A program made the translations under genes and the position numbers. This document shows positions 1-11,073 of a stretch of 64,000 nt of DNA, in pieces. The first letter of the stretch is position 1. Each line of letters opens with the position of its first letter. The stretch lies in contig NC_053040.3 of assembly GCF_002575655.3 (NCBI RefSeq), positions 457,670,780 through 457,734,779 of the forward strand, read 5' to 3'. This DNA is from Aegilops tauschii subsp. strangulata (taxonomy: Eukaryota; Streptophyta; Magnoliopsida; Poales; Poaceae). The notes beneath the pieces are model-generated. The model did no database searches. It was not told the origin of the DNA and worked only from the letters and a program-made list of their open reading frames with translations.

Positions 1-3000
1 TTTGATTCTGGAGCTTCCCATTCGTTCGTTTCGAAGAGTTTTGTTTCCCAACACAGTTTTCCGATACTCCCCTTGGAAAAATCTATGATCATCAAGTCCC
101 CCGGAAATAAGCAAATTGCTCAGGGTTACTGCCAAGGAGTGGTCATTGAGTTCGAAGGACTACCATTCCACGCGAATCTCATCGTGTTGGAAAGTAAAGA
201 ACTGGATGTCATTTTAGGAATGGACTGGTTAACCACCAACAAAGGATTCATCGACTGTTTTAATCGGATAGTGATTCTCACTCACCATCACGGCAAGACT
301 ATAAGAGTTTCCGCTCAAGAAAGGCCACGATCACAGAAACCAAAACTGAACAAGATGGACATCGCAGAATTAAGAAAAGTGCCAGTGGTATGCGAGTTCC
401 CTGATGTGTTCCTGGAAGAACTACCAGGTATGCCACCAGACCGAGAGATCGAATTCAGCATTGAATTAGCACCTGGCACCGCTCCCATTTATAAGAAGCC
501 GTATAGAATGGCACCCTCGGAATTGGTGGAGTTGAAGAAGCAGATAAAGGAATTACTGGACAAGGGGTTTATACGAGCCAGCTCCTCACCATGGGGTTCG
601 CCCGTATTGTTCGCCAAGAAGAAGGATGGGACACTGAGACTATGCATAGACTATTGAGCCCTCAATATGGTCACCATCAAAAACAAATACCCGATGCCAC
701 GGATAAATGATTTGTTTCACCAGCTCGCACAAGCTAAAGTATTTTCAAAGATTGATTTGAGATCAGGATACCATCAACTGAAGGTACAAACAGAGGATAT
801 CCCCAAGACAGCATTCACTTCCAGATATGGGTTATACGAGTTCACAGTGATGCCTTTTGGTCTAACAAACGCCCCCGCATACTTCGTCCACCTCATGAAC
901 AAGGTGTTCATGAAATTCATGGACAAATTTGTGGTGGTATTCATTGACGATATTCTGGTTTACTCGAGGACACCCGAAGAGCATGCTGAGCACCTCAGAG
1001 TGGTTTTGGGAGAATTGAGGAAGCATCAGTTGTACGCCAAGTTTAGCAAATGCGAATTTTGGCTAAGACAAGTTGGTTTCTTAGGCCATATACTGAACCA
1101 AGAAGGCGTAGCCGTGGACCCAGAAAAGGTCAAGGCCATACTGGACTGGAAGCCACCCGCGAACGTCACAGATGTGCGGAGTTTCCTAGGAATCGCCGGA
1201 TATTACAGGAGATTTATTGAAGGATTCTCCACTGTGGCAAAGCCTATGACCCAACTACTCAAGAAAGACAAGAAATTCGTATGGACGGAAGCATGTGAGC
1301 AGAGCTTCCAAGAACTCAAGAAAAAGCTGACAACCGCACCAGTCTTAACTGTGCCACACATACACAAGAGCTTTGAGGTGTATTGTGACGCGTCCCGAAA
1401 AGGTCTCGGATGTGTACTAATGCAGGATGGCAAAGTTGTCGCATATGCCTCCAGGCAACTGCGAAAGCATGAGGAAAATTACCCAACACATGACTTGGAG
1501 CTAGCAGCGTTCATACATGCACTCAAGGAGTGGAGGCACTTTCTGTTGGGAAATCGCTGTGAAATATATACGGACCATAAGAGCCTCAAATATATTTTCA
1601 CACAGCCAGAGCTGAATTTACGCCAACGACGCTGGTTGGAACTGGTCAAGGACTATGACGTCGGTATTCACTACCACCCAGGAAAAGCAAATGTAGTGGC
1701 TGATGCCCTTAGTCGAAGCCCCAGCCCGGACAGTGACGGTCAGCAAAGTTTGAGGCCTGAGTTTTAGCGAGAATTCACTCGGCTCAACATGATGTTAGTC
1801 TCTGAGGGCACCATATCGAACCTGGAGATACAACCCACCCTAGTGGAACAAATCAAAAAGGCCCAACAGGGACATCCCAGTATCGAAGGCATAAAGAAGA
1901 AAATGAACCGTAGTAAGACTTCAGAATTCGTCACGGACAGTGAAGGAACATTATGGTACCGGGACAGGCTTTGCGTACCTAACATTGAGGAACTCAAGCA
2001 ACAGATCTTGACGGAAAGCCACACCACTCCATACTCGATCCATCCTGGAGGAACCAAAATGTACAAGGACATCCAGGAAAGATTTTGGTGGCACGGTATG
2101 AAAAGAGATATAGCCACATTCATTGCTTGTTGCGATTCATGTCAGCGCATCAAGGCCGAGCACCAAAAGCCAGCAGGGCTACTTCAGCCTAACAGGATAC
2201 CGGAGTGGAAATGGGATGAAATCGGAATGGACTTCATTGTCGGATTACCCCGATCACAACGCGGAAATGATGCCATATGGGTCATCACAGAGCGACTAAC
2301 CAAGGTTGCTCATTTCATTCCCGTGAAGACTACCTACTCCACACAAAGACTAGCGAAACTCTATCTCTCCCGTATAGTTTGCTTGCACGGAGTCCCAAAG
2401 ACTATAATATCAGACCGAGGCACCCAATTCGTCTCCAAATTTTGGGATCACCTACAACAAGCTCTGGGCACGCAACTAGCTTTCAGTACAGCATACCACC
2501 CTCAGACAGATGGACAAACAGAACGTGTAAACCAAATCCTGGAGGATATGCTAAGAGCCTGTGTACTCACCTATGGATCCAGTTGGGAAGAGAGTTTGCC
2601 CTATGCCGAATTTGCGTACAACAACAGTTACCAAGCCAGCTTGCAAATGGCACCCTTTGAAGCATTGTACGGACGGAGGTGTCGTACCCCATTGAATTGG
2701 TCAGAAACAGGTGACAGCCGTATCTTCGGCCCAGATATGCTTAAGGAGGCTGAGGAAAAAGTTAAACAAATCAGGGACAGACTCAAGACAGCACAGAGCC
2801 GACAAAAGAGCTACTATGATCAGAAGCATCGTGAGGTCAGCTTTGAACCGGGTGATTCCGTATACCTCCGAGTATCTCCTATGACGGGTCTGCAACGGTT
2901 CAAAATTAAGGGGAAGCTAGCCCCAAGGTTTATTGGACCATTTTGTGTAAAGGCACGAAGAGGCACAGTAGCCTACCAACTAGACCTCCCCAAGGAGCTG

Positions 3001-3300
3001 TCAGACGTCCATGACGTATTCCACGTCTCGCAGTTGAGGAAATGTGTGAGTAACCCGGAGAAACATGTACCTCATGAGGACATTGATATGCAACCAGATC
3101 TCACCTACAGAGAAAGGCCAGTAAAGATTTTAGAAGAGTCTGAACGGAGGACCCGTCAGAAAACGACAAAATTTTTCAGGGTCCAGTGGAGCAACCACAC
3201 TGAGGATGAAGCCACATGGGAAAGGGAAGATTTCCTCCGAGCAGAGTATCCATATCTATTTGAGGATCAGCAGAAATCTCGAGGACGAGATTTTTCCTAA
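1..3300 (+). pseudogene. pol: Chromovirus pol polyprotein (PR-RT-RH-IN-chromodomain), 5'-truncated by the window and broken by two in-frame stops
   Basis: The polyprotein would process Gag-Pol, copy retroelement RNA and integrate the cDNA. One reading frame runs from base 1 to the TAA at 3298-3300. Landmarks in order: the aspartic protease DSGA triad at 4-15; the RT box FIDDIL near 940-957; RNase H with YCDAS near 1381, the TDHKSL stretch near 1573 and ADALSR near 1702; an integrase HHCC zinc finger (CDSC near 2134); the DDE core with ISDRGTQF near 2407 and QTDGQTERVN near 2503; a GPF module near 2935; and a chromodomain at about 3118-3270. The frame is interrupted by TGA at 655-657, just before RT where CGA (Arg) would be usual, and by TAG at 1765-1767 between RNase H and integrase. 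No frame change is needed across either stop, so decay is recent, by point mutation. Without suppression the protein cannot be made full length. Confidence 0.93.
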
Positions 3301-3309
3301 GGGGGTAGG
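3298..3309 (+). promoter_or_regulatory. Polypurine tract (plus-strand primer site)
   Basis: The run AAGGGGGTAGG overlaps the pol stop codon and abuts the LTR start TGTTGTGACA. Position and composition fit a retrotransposon polypurine tract that primes second-strand synthesis. Confidence 0.75.
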
Positions 3310-4612
3310 TGTTGTGACACCCAAGTTTTTATTGGATTTTTCAAAAGATTTTTATTTGACTTGAAGGGAGTGATTTAAAAATTTTCTTCAAGAGAACTCT
3401 CACTCTCAATTTTTTTTTCTTTATGGCAAAAGTTTTGTTTGGATCCACCCAAGATCTTCCTTTGGTCTTGGAGGTTCTTGCTCTTCATTGGACTCAAGAC
3501 AAAATGTTTTTCATTTGAGAAAATAACTTTTGAAAACCTTTTCTTGAATTTGCACTATGGCTTTTGGAAAGTCCTTTGCCACTTTCAACTATTCCTTCTT
3601 GCCATGGCATTAGTGCAAATCCTCTCTCCTAACCCTTCCCTCACCTTTGGATCATGATTTGCATCAAATCCAGCAAGTTGAACCTCCTCATGTGATCATT
3701 TCCATTCAAATTCTATTCAAATAAATTTCTGTCTTCTCTTATAGCACTTGGAGATTTACAAAGGAACTCCTTTTTCTGTTTTGATTTTTGGCCCCAAACT
3801 TCTTTCCCCTCCTAGTCCTTTGAACCCTCAACCTAGTACCATGATGATCCACTGGTCTCCAGTTCAAAATTTTCAAACTACATCAGCTGCAAGTTTGGAC
3901 CAGATTTGCCAAATTTGGTGAAATTCATTCAAAACTTTCTCCAAAAATTCCAAGTAAATTCATGCAGCCCCTGGGTGCTTTGAGTGATCATCTCACCAAG
4001 TTACAGCTCCAGAAAAATTCATATCTTTACCAAAACCTACTTGTCGAACACCTGCAGTGCACTGTCTCTGTCAAGTTTCAGTTAAGTTCAGAAAACACTG
4101 CAGTGGCTGCTGTCGTTTTCTTCAGAAACGGGCGTCGATCTCGCCAGTACCCTCGCGTCGCCTTGCTCCTCGTCCTCGCCCTCTCGTTCCTGCACCGCAC
4201 GAGTGCCTGGCATCTTGCGGGCGTCGGCGACGAGCAGCAGAAGGTGCGCCGCCCCGTGACCGACGCCGGCGGCGGCTTTGCGGGCGCCAGCGGGAGACAC
4301 GGCGCCGCCGACTCCACCCAGCGCCGCCCAAACCACCGGAGACCACCGCGTGGCCGTCCACTCCCCCGAACGCGCTGCCGCTCTCGTCGTGAACCGCAGG
4401 GCGCGGAGCGCGCTCTCTGCCGCTGTTGAGCCCGTGCGGTCACCTCACCGTGAGCAGACGCCATTACGCCAGGGCCAGCTCCGTTTAGCTGCAAAACGAG
4501 TCCCGTAACATCCACTGATGCTGCTCGACCGCTCAAACCCCCTGCCAACCCACTGCTCCGCCGTAATCGCTCGCCGGAGATTCTCCGTTCACGGCCACCC
4601 CGTCGATCTGCC

Positions 4613-4620
4613 TATAAATA
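4613..4620 (+). promoter_or_regulatory. LTR TATA box
   Basis: TATAAATA follows a GC-rich stretch about 1.3 kb into the LTR and is followed by a C-rich, start-site-like sequence (from about 4640). This would place U3 at 3310 to about 4640 and leave an R-U5 of about 3 kb. Confidence 0.65.
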
Positions 4621-5580
4621 GAGGTCCCGAGCTTCAACTCGAGCACCCACCAGCCCTACACTTCCCCTAGAGCACGCCTAGCCACTGGAAGAGCCCCGAG
4701 GAGGTCTCCTTCCTCGACTCCGGCCGCCGCGATCCGCCACGGGATCCAGCCCGATTCGCCCCCGTGTGTGCTCCGCAGCCCCCATTCTCTTGCCAGTAGC
4801 TTCTCCTTGCATCACCCGTTCTGACCCGCGCCTCAATTCGTTCTTTGCAGCCCTCCACCGGAGTTCCCCAACCTCACCCGAACCGCCGTCCGCCGGAGAT
4901 AGTGTCGCCGTCGACGTGGTGCTCCCCGTTGGACGAGTCCACCACCCACTGACGCGGAAGAAGACACTGAAGCTCTTGGTACCCTCCGTTTCTTCTAACT
5001 CGCCGTGGTTCGACGCCGACGTCCACCGCCGTCTTCGGGCGCCAGCGAGCTTTCAAACCTGACATGCGGGCCCCGCGTGTCAGCCTCTGTTTTATTTCCC
5101 CGAACCGTTTTCTGTTGGCGCCTTCGGGCAAAATACGTTTTCTCCTTGCGCTTGCGCATTCCCAGCCGAAGCGTTTTCTGTTTTCTCAGTTAAAACCCTG
5201 GAACTTTTCTGTTTCATTACAGAAAGGTCCCTGGAGAGAAACCTTTATAACTTTTTAATGAAAAGGTATTTTTGAGTGATTCTTTTTCTGTCAATCTCCA
5301 AATTTTGTCTAGTTTTTTATGGGATTTATTTGAAAAATATTTGGCAAAGTTTCTGTGCATGTGTTGGTTTTCACGTTAGTACCCCGTTTCGTGATTGCCG
5401 TAGGTTCCGGGAGAGGGGACGGAGCCGCGAACTTCGCCGAGCTAGACTCCGACTTCTCCGAACCAGGCAAGCATGTTTGAACATTTGATATGGCAGATGT
5501 TTTGCATGTTCATGTGAAAGTTTGTGCGTGGCTTGTGAGTGTCGATAAGTACCTCGTTGCTTGTAAGGCAACGACCCGGT

Positions 5581-5895
5581 GGTTCCGAAGTTGCGATGAC
5601 CTCTGATGAGAGGTGGCCTAATCATGTAGTGACATGAAGGGCAGCAAGGTGGTACTATTGTAGCATGCCAGCCTTGCGTCATCCGACTCTCTTCGACGTT
5701 AACGTGGTTGGAGCCACGTTATCGATCTTTTCCCGCATGTTCCAAAGTTGCGATGACCTCTGATAAGAGGTGGCCTAATCATGTGGTGACATGAAGGGCA
5801 GCAAGGTGGTACTGTTGTAGCATGCCAGGCTTGTGTCATCCAACTTTTCCGACGTTAACATGGTTGGAGCCGTGTTATTGTCCCTTCCCCTTTCC
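5581..5895 (+). repeat. 157-bp direct tandem duplication in the LTR
   Basis: The block beginning GGTTCCGAAGTTGCGATG at 5581 recurs at about 5738 with roughly 90% identity by eye. Shared phrases include GTGACATGAAGGGCAGC and GTTAACxTGGTTGGAGCC. Confidence 0.85.
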
Positions 5896-6491
5896 GTGCT
5901 ACCACATGTCTCATTGCCAGGATACGGTTTAGTTAGTTGGTAACCTCTTTCCGTGTACACACCAAACAGAGAGGCCGGGATGATGGTACCTTGGCCCAGG
6001 ATTAAAGCCACTCATTCGGTCAGGGGGCATGGGTGTTTCCGGTTGGGACCGAGAGGGGGGGCACCCCCTTATAGCGCGCGTATAGAAATTTGATCCCATG
6101 CTACGCGAGGTTGTAGCCTCCCCGACTCAGGGTTTTTCCTGAATGTTGCCGAGGGTGATCCCTGGTTTCGGATGGTTAAATTGGGTGTGTACTGGTTAGA
6201 CGTGTTCCTTCCAGAACACCGTAGACGGAACTAGTCCCCGTGACTACTGAAATCCGTTGGCTGTGGTTAAGTACAAACTCTGCAGAGTCAATTCTTTCCA
6301 AATCATCGTATCCATGATCAGTAATGTAGACTTCATATCCAAATCTATCCGTGTGAAAAACTTGCCCCCGGTGAACAAGCTCAAGTGGTAAATTCAATTT
6401 TATTGTTATTCCTGTGGATGGACTAACATTATATTTGTCTCGTGCTTGTGATAAGTTATATTCCTGAATTATTGTATTGTTGTGTTACAAT

Positions 6492-6680
6492 ATAAGCCCT
6501 TTATGAGACGTCGCGCAGACGTCCGACTGTGGCGTGTACTCGTTTCTCACTTTCGATATAAGCCCTTTATGTGATTTCGCTCAGACGTCCGACTGCGGCA
6601 TGCACTGTCTTTACTTTCTGTTATAAGCCCTTTATGTGGTGTCGCCCCGATGCCCGATTGTGGCATTATTGTTCTGCATT
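6492..6680 (+). repeat. About 65-bp tandem repeat, three diverged copies
   Basis: ATAAGCCCTTTATG starts at 6492, 6558 and 6623, and each copy carries a GACGTCCGACTG-like segment downstream. Spacing is 66 and 65 bp. Confidence 0.8.
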
Positions 6681-7075
6681 TTCCGCTCGAGGAGTCTTTT
6701 AGACACTCGTTTGGCACCTGTATTATTATTCCGCATTTTCCGCTCGAGGAGTCTTTCAGACACTCGTTTGGCACCTGTATTATTATTCCGCATTTTCCGC
6801 TCGAGGACTCTTTCAGACACTCGTTTGGCACCTGTATTTTTATTCCGCATTTTCCTCTCGAGGAGTCTTTCAGACACTCGTTTGGCACCTGTATTTTTAT
6901 TCCGCATTTTCCTCTCGAGGAGTCTTTCAGACACTCGTTTGGCACCAGTATTATTATTCCGCACTTTCCTCTCGAGGAGTCTTTCAGACACTCGTTTGGC
7001 AAAAGTATTACTATTCTGCAGTTTCCGCTCGATGCGTCATTCAGACCCTCGCTTGGCACCCAGTATTTATTATCT
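6681..7075 (+). repeat. 57-bp tandem repeat, about seven copies
   Basis: TTCCGCTCGA, or TTCCTCTCGA, recurs at exactly 57-bp steps (6681, 6738, 6795, 6852, 6909, 6966, 7023). Because 57 is a multiple of 3, several frames on both strands stay open for 120-190 codons with a 19-residue periodicity. I read these as a consequence of the repeat, not as genes. Confidence 0.95.
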
Positions 7076-7644
7076 CTGTGTCTGATCGCACTGGTTAACT
7101 TATTCACGTGCTTCATGTTTGCATTTGTTATACCTTATGTCCGAACTGTCTTGCGAGTACTTTCATAGTACTCACCTGGCTTGTTGATTTGGCCAGATGT
7201 TGACGAAGGCGACCTCTTGGATGAAGAGTTTGATAGCGCGTCCGACGCCTAGAGGAGTCCTAGTCAGTCCTGCGCGATCCCGGATATTGGTCAGTTGTAT
7301 CGTTTACGCTTCCGCCACCCGCAATAAGTATTCTCGAGCCTCACTCCGACGCTCGAAGAATTGTAGTATTCTGGAATCATGTCACTCGCTTCGCGATGAT
7401 ATTTCCACCACCATTTTTATCGTGAGTTAGAAGTTTGCCACCCTATCCGCCGTATTGTTTTATCGGCGTGCATGTAATAAATTGTTGGGCAGTCTCTGCT
7501 CAACTTTGTATTATAATTAGTACTCCTGGTATTCTTCTTCTGTGACCAATGTATTGTCTATCAGTGAGAAGGAATTCTTCCTCGCTGGTCCGTAACAGGG
7601 ATAGGTTTCTCAATAATTATTTTATTGAAAAACCGGTCGTGACA

Positions 7645-8670
7645 AAATGACATCTCTTTTCCAATCCCTACTCATAGGAATTGAGATGCTCCATGTCATC
7701 TCTTTCCCTACAACTTCCATGTATACATCTTCTATTCCTAAATAGATAGTACAACCCACTAGTAGCTTTTTTCCAAAACATGCAACTATGGCACAAGAAC
7801 TATATAGTGTGCCAATAACTTTGAAAGATGGTCGCTGGATGAAGCTAACCCGACAGTGCAGAGATAGGCAAATCCGAGCACTACTGGCCGTTGGATATCA
7901 TCAACATTCCACCAGATCTGCCACATGTACAATTTAGAAGACTCCATGGTTGAACTTAAGCATAATGCACAAACCTCAAAACACATGCACTTCTCCTTTG
8001 TTCTAGCATCTTCTGTATCATAATTGATTATTATTTTTAAATGAATTGCCATTATCTGTTTTTTACTTTATGATTTACAATGCACAACCCCATGAATCTT
8101 AACATTTTTATAAAACGAATTGATTTTGAATGAGATGAACTATAAGAACTAAATGAACATCTACATCTTGCATATATGACTCAAAGCTTTACATGCTATA
8201 GTGTGTATTTATTCGTAATTTGGTTTCGAAAGCTCATGCGTTCAATACATGTGCACCTTACTAGTTTTGAGTAGAGTAGCAAATTTCATGCGGCCCCGGG
8301 TATATCAAAATGCAGGGCCCATGCATCATTGCCTTTCGGCCGAACCTACGTCCACAATTTTTTGTACGTACTATATCTCCACTGGTCCCCGAACCCAAAA
8401 TGCTGCCTCGTTCCCGTAAAACCAAGCGGCCCACACATATTTAAGGCGTCGACTCGAACCCGTTTACTACGACGTGGCCCCGCATGCCGTAGTACTCCTA
8501 CAAACCCTACCGCCGCACTCATCATCGGTTTTCTTCAAGAGGACGAGGGAGAAGCCTATTTGTAGTGGAGGCGCTTTAAAAAAAAGGATCTGTAGTGGAG
8601 ACCCCTACCCTAGGGTGCCCTAGGTAGCTGCTGCACGCATCAATGTTTTCTCTTTTCTTTATGCTCTTGC
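7645..8670. other. Non-coding intergenic sequence
   Basis: This is AT-rich up to about 8280, then mixed composition. I see no supported gene, RNA gene or transposon terminus. Short open frames here have no recognisable motifs. Confidence 0.6.
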
Positions 8671-8677
8671 ACCCTAG

Positions 8678-8835
8678 AGTGAAATGATGGTTGCTTCGTC
8701 CGTCCATCTTAATGCGGGAAAGGTGGGGCTTTGTGATTTGACTCCTCATCGCTCATTTTCTACTACTGCGGCGCTACGACCGGGGTGCCTCCAATTCTAA
8801 CCACTGCTCCGAACTGTAATTTGGTGCATCGCACG
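8678..8835 (+). repeat. Dispersed low-copy repeat, copy P1 (upstream of the exonuclease gene)
   Basis: The block runs from GTGAAATGATGGTTGCTTCG to ATTTGGTGCATCGCACG. It is clearly homologous to 11675-11825 and more distantly to 9295-9400; all three share GTGATTTGAC followed by a cGGxGCTACGAC-type segment. Origin unknown. Confidence 0.7.
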
Positions 8836-9757
8836 TGGAACAAGACGGTGGATGAGCCACATGTCGGCCAAAGGGGTCCTGTTAAGTGTGTCGCCATTTT
8901 GTGTGCGGACTGACCCTGCTTGAGTTGCTACGCCAACACGACAGGAGCAGCCTGCCACTTGGTTTTGCTCCTTGGTGAATCCCGACTATATTGATCTAAA
9001 AAGATACGTGCTGAACTACCCTCTCCGTCTCGGTTTTTTTATTTTTAGGCGTCTCGGTTTATAGGGCCTGCACGTAGTTCTAGGTCATCCATTTGACTAA
9101 CGAAATATGAGTTACTATGTCACAAAAAGTATATCATTGGATTCTTAAGCGGATGTAGTTGTATTTAAAAGTCGAGGGCGGTGCTTTTCCTGCACGGTAG
9201 GCGGGCAGTTCCGCCTAGTCGGTTTGACACAGACACGTGAAGACGAGGAGTAGGCTGCTGCAAACGTAGGGCTGTGTGATTTGATAGCGAGTTACTGCTG
9301 GACAGGTGGGGCCCCGTGATTTGACTTGCCATTATCATTTCAACTGTGGCGCTACGACCGGCGTGAGTCTCCCGATTCCTGACCACCTCCATACAGGTGC
9401 CTCTCCCAATGCTCCACCATGTAGTTGAGGCTGGCTCTTGCATGAGAGCCCACTTCTCCACTTTTTCCTTGCCTCTCTTTCCTCCACATATGCGAAAATG
9501 CCATGTAAAGCGCACTATTGTACTTACTTTTACTTGCTCCTACAGGTGGTTAAGCTTGCCACATAGGCATAAAGTCTGATGTGGCAAGTTAATCAAGAAG
9601 AGAGAGACTAGTTTGGTGACCCAAGGAAGAAACGGTGCTAAGCGCGTGTACCTAGGTGAAAAGACAATTTTGAGTCTATAGCTAATTAAATGAAGCAAAC
9701 TTAGCAACACCATTTCATTGGAAGAGGTCACTCCTTGGCAAATGCAATAAATACTAG
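8836..9757. other. Non-coding gene-flanking sequence with a diverged repeat copy (P2)
   Basis: Around 9295-9400 lies a shorter relative of the 8678-8835 repeat (GTGATTTGAC, GGCGCTACGACCGG). Otherwise I see nothing supportable. Confidence 0.55.
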
Positions 9758-9842
9758 TACTCCTTGTGTCCCATAATATAAGAACGTTTTTGGCACTACA
9801 CTAGTGTCAAAAACGTTCTTATATTATGGGACACAGGGAGTA
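9758..9842. mobile_element. Stowaway-type MITE
   Basis: An element of about 81 bp (9760-9840) forms a nearly complete hairpin. The arm CCATAATATAAGAACG is mirrored by CGTTCTTATATTATGG, joined through ACTACACTAGTGT. It is flanked by TA at 9758-9759 and 9841-9842, the Tc1/mariner target duplication. The ends (CTCC.../...GGGAG) match the Triticeae Stowaway consensus. A second copy is at 16002. Confidence 0.93.
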
Positions 9843-10027
9843 CGAAGAAAGAGATAGAGAGGAGTAAAAAAATACACTTATAGCCAACCTTATAGCCAAC
9901 CTTGTTGTAGTATGAGTGACTAAGTGATGACTATGTATGACATGCCAACATCAGATAGCCTAACGCACCGTGTTAAATCTCCAAGGGCGCGACCGCGTGA
10001 GCGACGCGACGGTCGTGGTAGGCGCGA

Positions 10028-10200
10028 CCATGATACGGGCTGCTGGCAGCCCTTGGATCTGAGATCAAACGGTCGCATGCTAAGTTGCTGAAAATTTGCA
10101 GAATAACCCTCCAGGATAGGATATTCACCCATAGGTCTAGAATCACGCCATGCAACCGTTCAATCCCAGATCCAAGGGCTCTCGGAAGCCCGTATCATGG
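10028..10200. repeat. 52-bp inverted repeat with 69-bp loop, upstream of the exonuclease gene
   Basis: The left arm 10028-10079 starts CCATGATACGGGC and the right arm 10149-10200 ends GCCCGTATCATGG. The arms are reverse complements with only a few mismatches by eye, and both carry the AGCCCTTGGATCT core. Its right arm ends 153 bp before the start codon at 10354, so it may lie in the promoter or 5' UTR. It could be a small foldback element or a promoter hairpin. I see no obvious target-site duplication. Confidence 0.85.
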
Positions 10201-10353
10201 GAGAATGGAAAGCCACTACCCTGCCGTTCGCACGCTGGCAGTTCGCTCCTACTCGTCCCCGCACGTCCTTCAATACTACGGCGGTTCACTCCTAGTCGTC
10301 CCGTCCATTCACATTACGGCAGTTCCACTAATCCTAACCCTCCTCCCAAATCC

Positions 10354-11073
10354 ATGGTGTCCCAAATCTCAACGATCGGCGGTGAGTACAAGGTTAGAAC
10401 CATCACCGGCGATGAGTTCGACGTCATCTACACCCGTTCTTCCGCGACGGTGAAAGGATGCTTTTCTCGCTTCAGACGCATGTTCGAAAACTCAGATGAT
10501 GAGTGGGTCGCTGGGCTAGATGTTGAGTACACCACAGTCCTGGGACGAGAGAAGGATCTAAAGGATGAAGAGAGGAAGAAGCCCGCCGTGATCCAGGTTT
10601 GCGTACATAACGTTTGCTTGGTCTACCACATATGCCATGCCGACGTTGAGTGCCAGGATTTTAAGAACTTCCTCAAGGACAAAACAGTGAAATTTGTTAC
10701 TGTAGACTTTAAGAACGACAAAGAAGTCCTGGGTCGGATAGGCCTCATTGTAGGCAACCCCTTCAACCTCCAGAAGAATCGGCTGGTGCCCTCTCGTCAG
10801 CCTTCAATGCTGACCCTGGCAGGAGCCATGGTTCATCCTTCGTACCGTAAACTGGAGAAACCTCATTACACGTTTCATCGTCATGCATGGCAGCGGAATG
10901 TACTAGATATAGACCACATCCACTACGCTGCAATGGATGGCTACCTTTGTTTCAATATCTACAAGGGTTGGATGAAGAGCAACAGCCAAGTGTGCGGTTC
11001 AAGCAAAGAAGTATCGGCCAAGAGGAAGAGGGACAAGGACGAAGTCGAGGACGTGGACGAGGACTCCGAGTAA
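10354..11073 (+). CDS. 3'-5' exonuclease-domain protein (DEDDy, Werner-exonuclease-like), single exon
   Basis: The 239-residue protein has the three exonuclease motifs of the DnaQ/RNase D-like DEDDy superfamily. ExoI is GLDVEY (Asp56, Glu58), ExoII is the FKNDKEVL region (Asp122), and ExoIII is HYAAMDGY (Tyr191, Asp195). All four acidic residues and the tyrosine are present, so activity is plausible. Family knowledge predicts metal-dependent 3'-5' degradation of DNA or RNA; the substrate is unknown. The C-terminus has a basic stretch (AKRKRDKD) then an acidic tail, suggesting nuclear location. I chose ATG 10354 (context ATCCATGG) because the in-frame extension up to 10150 runs through the right arm of the inverted repeat and has no family character. 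There are no introns or stops. Plants carry many short single-exon proteins of this kind. It is the only intact host-like gene here. A retrogene, or a gene caught in a Helitron, is possible. Confidence 0.85.
   Translation: MVSQISTIGGEYKVRTITGDEFDVIYTRSSATVKGCFSRFRRMFENSDDEWVAGLDVEYTTVLGREKDLKDEERKKPAVIQVCVHNVCLVYHICHADVECQDFKNFLKDKTVKFVTVDFKNDKEVLGRIGLIVGNPFNLQKNRLVPSRQPSMLTLAGAMVHPSYRKLEKPHYTFHRHAWQRNVLDIDHIHYAAMDGYLCFNIYKGWMKSNSQVCGSSKEVSAKRKRDKDEVEDVDEDSE

Larger units (their letters stand above)
1..7644 (+). mobile_element. Ty3/Gypsy chromovirus, 3' part (pol + 3' LTR)
   Basis: Protease, reverse transcriptase, RNase H, integrase and chromodomain lie in that order in one frame, then a purine-rich tract and a 4.3-kb LTR starting TGTTGTGACA and ending GTGACA. 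This order (integrase after RNase H) defines Ty3/Gypsy, and the C-terminal chromodomain with a GPF-type module points to a chromovirus of the Tekay/Del type. The 5' LTR, gag and the start of protease lie before the window. The 5 bases after the LTR (7645-7649, AAATG) would be the target-site duplication, but the partner copy is not visible. I do not assign a family name. Confidence 0.92.
3310..7644 (+). repeat. 3' LTR, about 4.3 kb
   Basis: The LTR begins TGTTGTGACACC directly after the polypurine tract and ends GGTCGTGACA, so short TGTTGTGACA/TGACA-type termini are present. At about 4335 bp it is unusually long. It holds an AT-rich left part (3310-4060), a GC-rich block (4100-5060) ending in a TATA box at 4613, then a long transcribed-type region with three tandem repeat sets (5581-5895, 6492-6680, 6681-7075). 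AATAAA at 7476-7481 is a possible polyadenylation signal. The short open frames in the GC-rich block and the repeats are not genes. The left boundary could be 3 bases further in; the partner LTR is outside the window. Confidence 0.85.

Noticed and set aside
4078..4548. 156-codon minus frame and overlapping frames in the LTR
   Set aside because: GC-rich block with open frames in five registers, lying upstream of the LTR TATA box. No motifs.
6547..7168. Open frames of 119-189 codons on both strands
   Set aside because: They coincide with the 57-bp repeat (19 codons), have perfect 19-residue periodicity and no start context or family motif.
7786..8052. 88-codon minus frame downstream of the LTR
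   Set aside because: No motifs, AT-rich surroundings, no splice or promoter support.
10150..10353. Upstream in-frame extension of the exonuclease ORF
   Set aside because: It overlaps the inverted repeat, lacks family similarity, and a better-placed ATG at 10354 leads directly into the domain.
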